6,258 nt of DNA. Origin: Pseudomonadota bacterium. Lineage in GTDB: Bacteria > Pseudomonadota > Alphaproteobacteria > Rhizobiales > Beijerinckiaceae. This document shows positions 4,971-6,258 of this stretch, one piece after another (position 1 is the first letter of the stretch; each line of letters begins with the position of its first letter). A program made the position numbers and the translations under genes. The notes under the pieces are model-generated. The model was not told where the DNA came from. It made no database searches and saw only the letters and a list, made by a program, of their open reading frames with translations. The stretch spans positions 1-6,258 of the forward strand of contig JAFAAP010000063.1 in the NCBI GenBank assembly GCA_023426505.1. The letters are read 5' to 3'.

Positions 4971-5693
4971 ATGTCTCCGTTCCGTCTCGCCTCCCGCCGT
5001 TCCTCGTCCACGCACCTTGCGGTCATCGTCAGCACGATGCTGGCGCTGACGCTGGCCGGCTGCGTCTCGACGCAGACGCCTCAAGAGGCCGATCTCAAGG
5101 CGCCGCATCCGATCTACGTCGCCATGTATGGATCGCTGCCGAACGAAAAGTTTCCCCTCCCGGCCACCGACATCTCGACCGTCGATCCGCAGTTCCTCAG
5201 ACAGGAGGTCGCCTATGACACCGTGGAGCGGCCGGGCACCATCGTGGTCGACACCGCCAACCGTCACCTATACCTCGTGCGGGAGAACGGACGCGCGATC
5301 CGCTACGGCATCGGCGTGGGCGCCGAGGGCATGAAGTGGGCCGGTCGGGCGCAGGTGGGCCGCAAGGCGGAATGGCCGCGCTGGACGCCCACGGCCGCGA
5401 TGATCAAGCGCGATCCCGAGCGCAACCGGCCCTGGGCGAACGGCATGCCTCCGGGACCGAACAACCCCCTCGGTCCGCGGGCGCTCTACCTCTTCCAGGA
5501 CGGCCGGGACACCCTGTATCGGATCCATGGCACCACCGAGCCCGACACCATCGGCACGGCCGTGTCCAGCGGCTGCATCCGCATGCTCAATCCCGACATC
5601 CTCGACCTTTACAGCCGCGTCCCGGTCGGAGCCCCGGTCGTCGTTCTCCCGGATACGAAGACGACCGTTGCCGGAATGGAGCCATCGACTTAG
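4971..5693 (+). CDS. L,D-transpeptidase lipoprotein (YkuD / ErfK family)
   Basis: A 240-residue exported lipoprotein. A basic N-terminus and hydrophobic stretch (16-30) end in a lipobox, LTLAGC, with the lipidated Cys31. The YkuD domain spans about 88-227: the first strands PGTIVVDTANRHLYLV (88-103), the family YGIGVG segment, then WAGRAQVGRKAEWPRW, and the catalytic region with His186 and Cys202 in H-x15-C spacing (HGTTEPDTIG then SSGCIRM). Such enzymes make 3-3 cross-links or attach proteins to peptidoglycan through a thioester on the cysteine. The usual SHGC is SSGC here, a variant I recall as frequent in related alphaproteobacterial proteins. ATG 4971 is preferred because it gives a normal lipoprotein signal; ATG 4929 in frame would add 14 residues and has no ribosome site. 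It lies about 260 bases after riboswitch 2. Confidence 0.93.
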   Translation: MSPFRLASRRSSSTHLAVIVSTMLALTLAGCVSTQTPQEADLKAPHPIYVAMYGSLPNEKFPLPATDISTVDPQFLRQEVAYDTVERPGTIVVDTANRHLYLVRENGRAIRYGIGVGAEGMKWAGRAQVGRKAEWPRWTPTAAMIKRDPERNRPWANGMPPGPNNPLGPRALYLFQDGRDTLYRIHGTTEPDTIGTAVSSGCIRMLNPDILDLYSRVPVGAPVVVLPDTKTTVAGMEPST

Positions 5694-5768
5694 CCGGCCC
5701 GCCCCATGAAAAGCGCCGCGGGCCGGGACGGCCTTCGCAGGCCGGAACCCGGTTCGCGCCGCCGGGTT
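5694..5768 (+). terminator. Three consecutive hairpins after the L,D-transpeptidase gene
   Basis: Starting directly after the stop codon are CCGGCCCG (5694-5701) / CGGGCCGG (5719-5726), CGGCCT (5729-5734) / AGGCCG (5739-5744) with a TCGC tetraloop, and AACCCGG (5746-5752) / CCGGGTT (5762-5768). No T-tract follows, so this is either a weak terminator, a structured 3' end protecting the mRNA, or a Rho-related region. The position between two apparent transcription units supports a 3'-end role. Confidence 0.45.
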
Positions 5769-5844
5769 GATACGAGCGTTCGGCCAGGCGTCGCCAGGTC
5801 GCCCCTGCCCGATCGTTCGGATCCTTTGATGCAGGAGCCGCGCC

Positions 5845-6078
5845 ATGTGCCTGCTGTGCACTGCCAACCCGGATGACGGGGAGCTGGAGCGGCGGAGCCA
5901 TCTGCTGCGCCTTCTGGCGCTTGTCGAGCATCCCGACGCCCTGCCGGCCGCCGCGGCGCTGCGCCTTGCCCACGAGATCCTGAGGCTGACCCGAACGGAT
6001 TGCGCCATATGCCGATGCGAGGAGGTCACCGCGCCCGCAGCCGACATCGCCGCCACCGCGATCAGGAGACCTACATGA
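5845..6078 (+). CDS. Small cysteine-bearing hypothetical protein, 77 aa
   Basis: I do not recognise a family. The protein begins MCLLCTANPDDGELERRSHL and ends with TDCAICRCEE and an Ala/Thr/Pro tail. Cysteines at 2, 5, 53, 56 and 58 form two C-x-x-C pairs separated by a predicted helical, leucine/alanine-rich middle (about 13-50), which could bind a metal such as zinc or be redox active; this is an inference from spacing only. There is no signal peptide. AGGAG (5833-5837) seven bases before the ATG is a strong ribosome site and supports this start. The stop overlaps the next gene's start as ATGA, indicating translational coupling with the M20 amidohydrolase, so it may be a partner of that enzyme. 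Confidence 0.7.
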   Translation: MCLLCTANPDDGELERRSHLLRLLALVEHPDALPAAAALRLAHEILRLTRTDCAICRCEEVTAPAADIAATAIRRPT

Positions 6079-6258
6079 CCGCCGATGCTGCGCACTCTGC
6101 GCCGTCACAGCAGGCCCTGCCCGACCCGTCCGACGAGCAGCTCGCTGAGCTCGAAGGGATCTACAAGGACATCCACGCCCATCCCGAGTTGTCGATGCAG
6201 GAGACGCGGACCGCCGGGCTCGGCGCCCCCCGGGGGCGGGGGGGGGGGGGGGGGGGGG
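6075..6258 (+). CDS. M20-family amidohydrolase, N-terminal fragment cut by contig end
   Basis: The frame starts at ATG 6075 with AGGAG (6064-6068) six bases upstream and overlaps the previous stop by four bases. After a polar start (MTADAAHSAPSQQALPDP) come residues ELEGIYKDIHAHPELSMQET, the N-terminal signature of M20 peptidase/amidohydrolase proteins (IHAHPEL near residue 33-39), a family that includes hippurate hydrolases, aminoacylases and indole-acetyl-amino-acid hydrolases. The metal-binding and catalytic residues lie beyond the end, so the substrate cannot be told. The real coding sequence is trustworthy only to about 6220 (ETRTAGL); the codons after that run into G-rich artefact sequence. 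The gene is incomplete at its 3' end. Confidence 0.8.
   Translation, partial: MTADAAHSAPSQQALPDPSDEQLAELEGIYKDIHAHPELSMQETRTAGLGAPRGRGGGGGG
6225..6258. other. Poly-G sequencing artefact at contig end
   Basis: The last 21 bases (6238-6258) are all G, preceded by CCCCCC, GGGGG and a single C. An M20 protein would not normally continue as glycine-only codons after ETRTAGL. A G run at the extreme end of a contig is the usual trace of dark-cycle calls in two-colour short-read chemistry. It should not be read as biology. Confidence 0.88.

Noticed and set aside
5268..6095. Minus-strand open frame opposite the L,D-transpeptidase and small protein
   Set aside because: It covers the catalytic domain of a clear YkuD enzyme and crosses the hairpin cluster; no family resemblance.

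Overview
This is high-GC chromosomal DNA with GC-rich third codon positions. The protein styles (PBP1A, YkuD-family L,D-transpeptidase, a conserved hypothetical) and the tandem gcvT-type glycine riboswitches suggest an alphaproteobacterium of the order Hyphomicrobiales, perhaps close to Methylobacteriaceae. That placement is inferred from protein resemblance only. No tRNA, rRNA, CRISPR array or insertion sequence was seen. The right end runs into a run of 21 G, so it is almost certainly a contig end with a sequencing artefact.

Layout, left to right: a conserved hypothetical gene on the minus strand (122-631); a 638-base leader region holding a promoter-like element, tandem glycine riboswitch 1 (792-958), a hairpin that can hide a ribosome binding site, a tiny C-rich reading frame and two mutually exclusive hairpins; a class A penicillin-binding protein of the PBP1A type (1270-3687); 34 bases later a TRIC/UPF0126 ('Gly_transporter') membrane protein (3722-4366); a second 604-base region with a near copy of the same promoter and tandem glycine riboswitch (4497-4672), this time with a terminator-like hairpin and T4, and another tiny frame; an L,D-transpeptidase lipoprotein (4971-5693); three consecutive hairpins; a 77-residue cysteine-bearing protein (5845-6078) overlapping by four bases the start of an M20-family amidohydrolase (6075 to the end). 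The first 121 bases hold no gene that I can support.

The central observation is that two closely related glycine-sensing leaders stand before peptidoglycan synthesis and cross-linking genes, with a putative glycine transporter between them. Glycine in excess is known to replace D-alanine in peptidoglycan stem peptides and to impair cross-linking. A coherent reading is a glycine-response module: glycine is sensed in the leader RNA, and output goes to a bifunctional glycan polymerase/DD-transpeptidase, a membrane carrier that may move glycine, and an LD-transpeptidase that may change cross-link type or attach proteins. The riboswitches and enzyme families are visible in the sequence; the joint physiological role, and whether each riboswitch actually controls the large gene about 260 bases downstream, are inferences.
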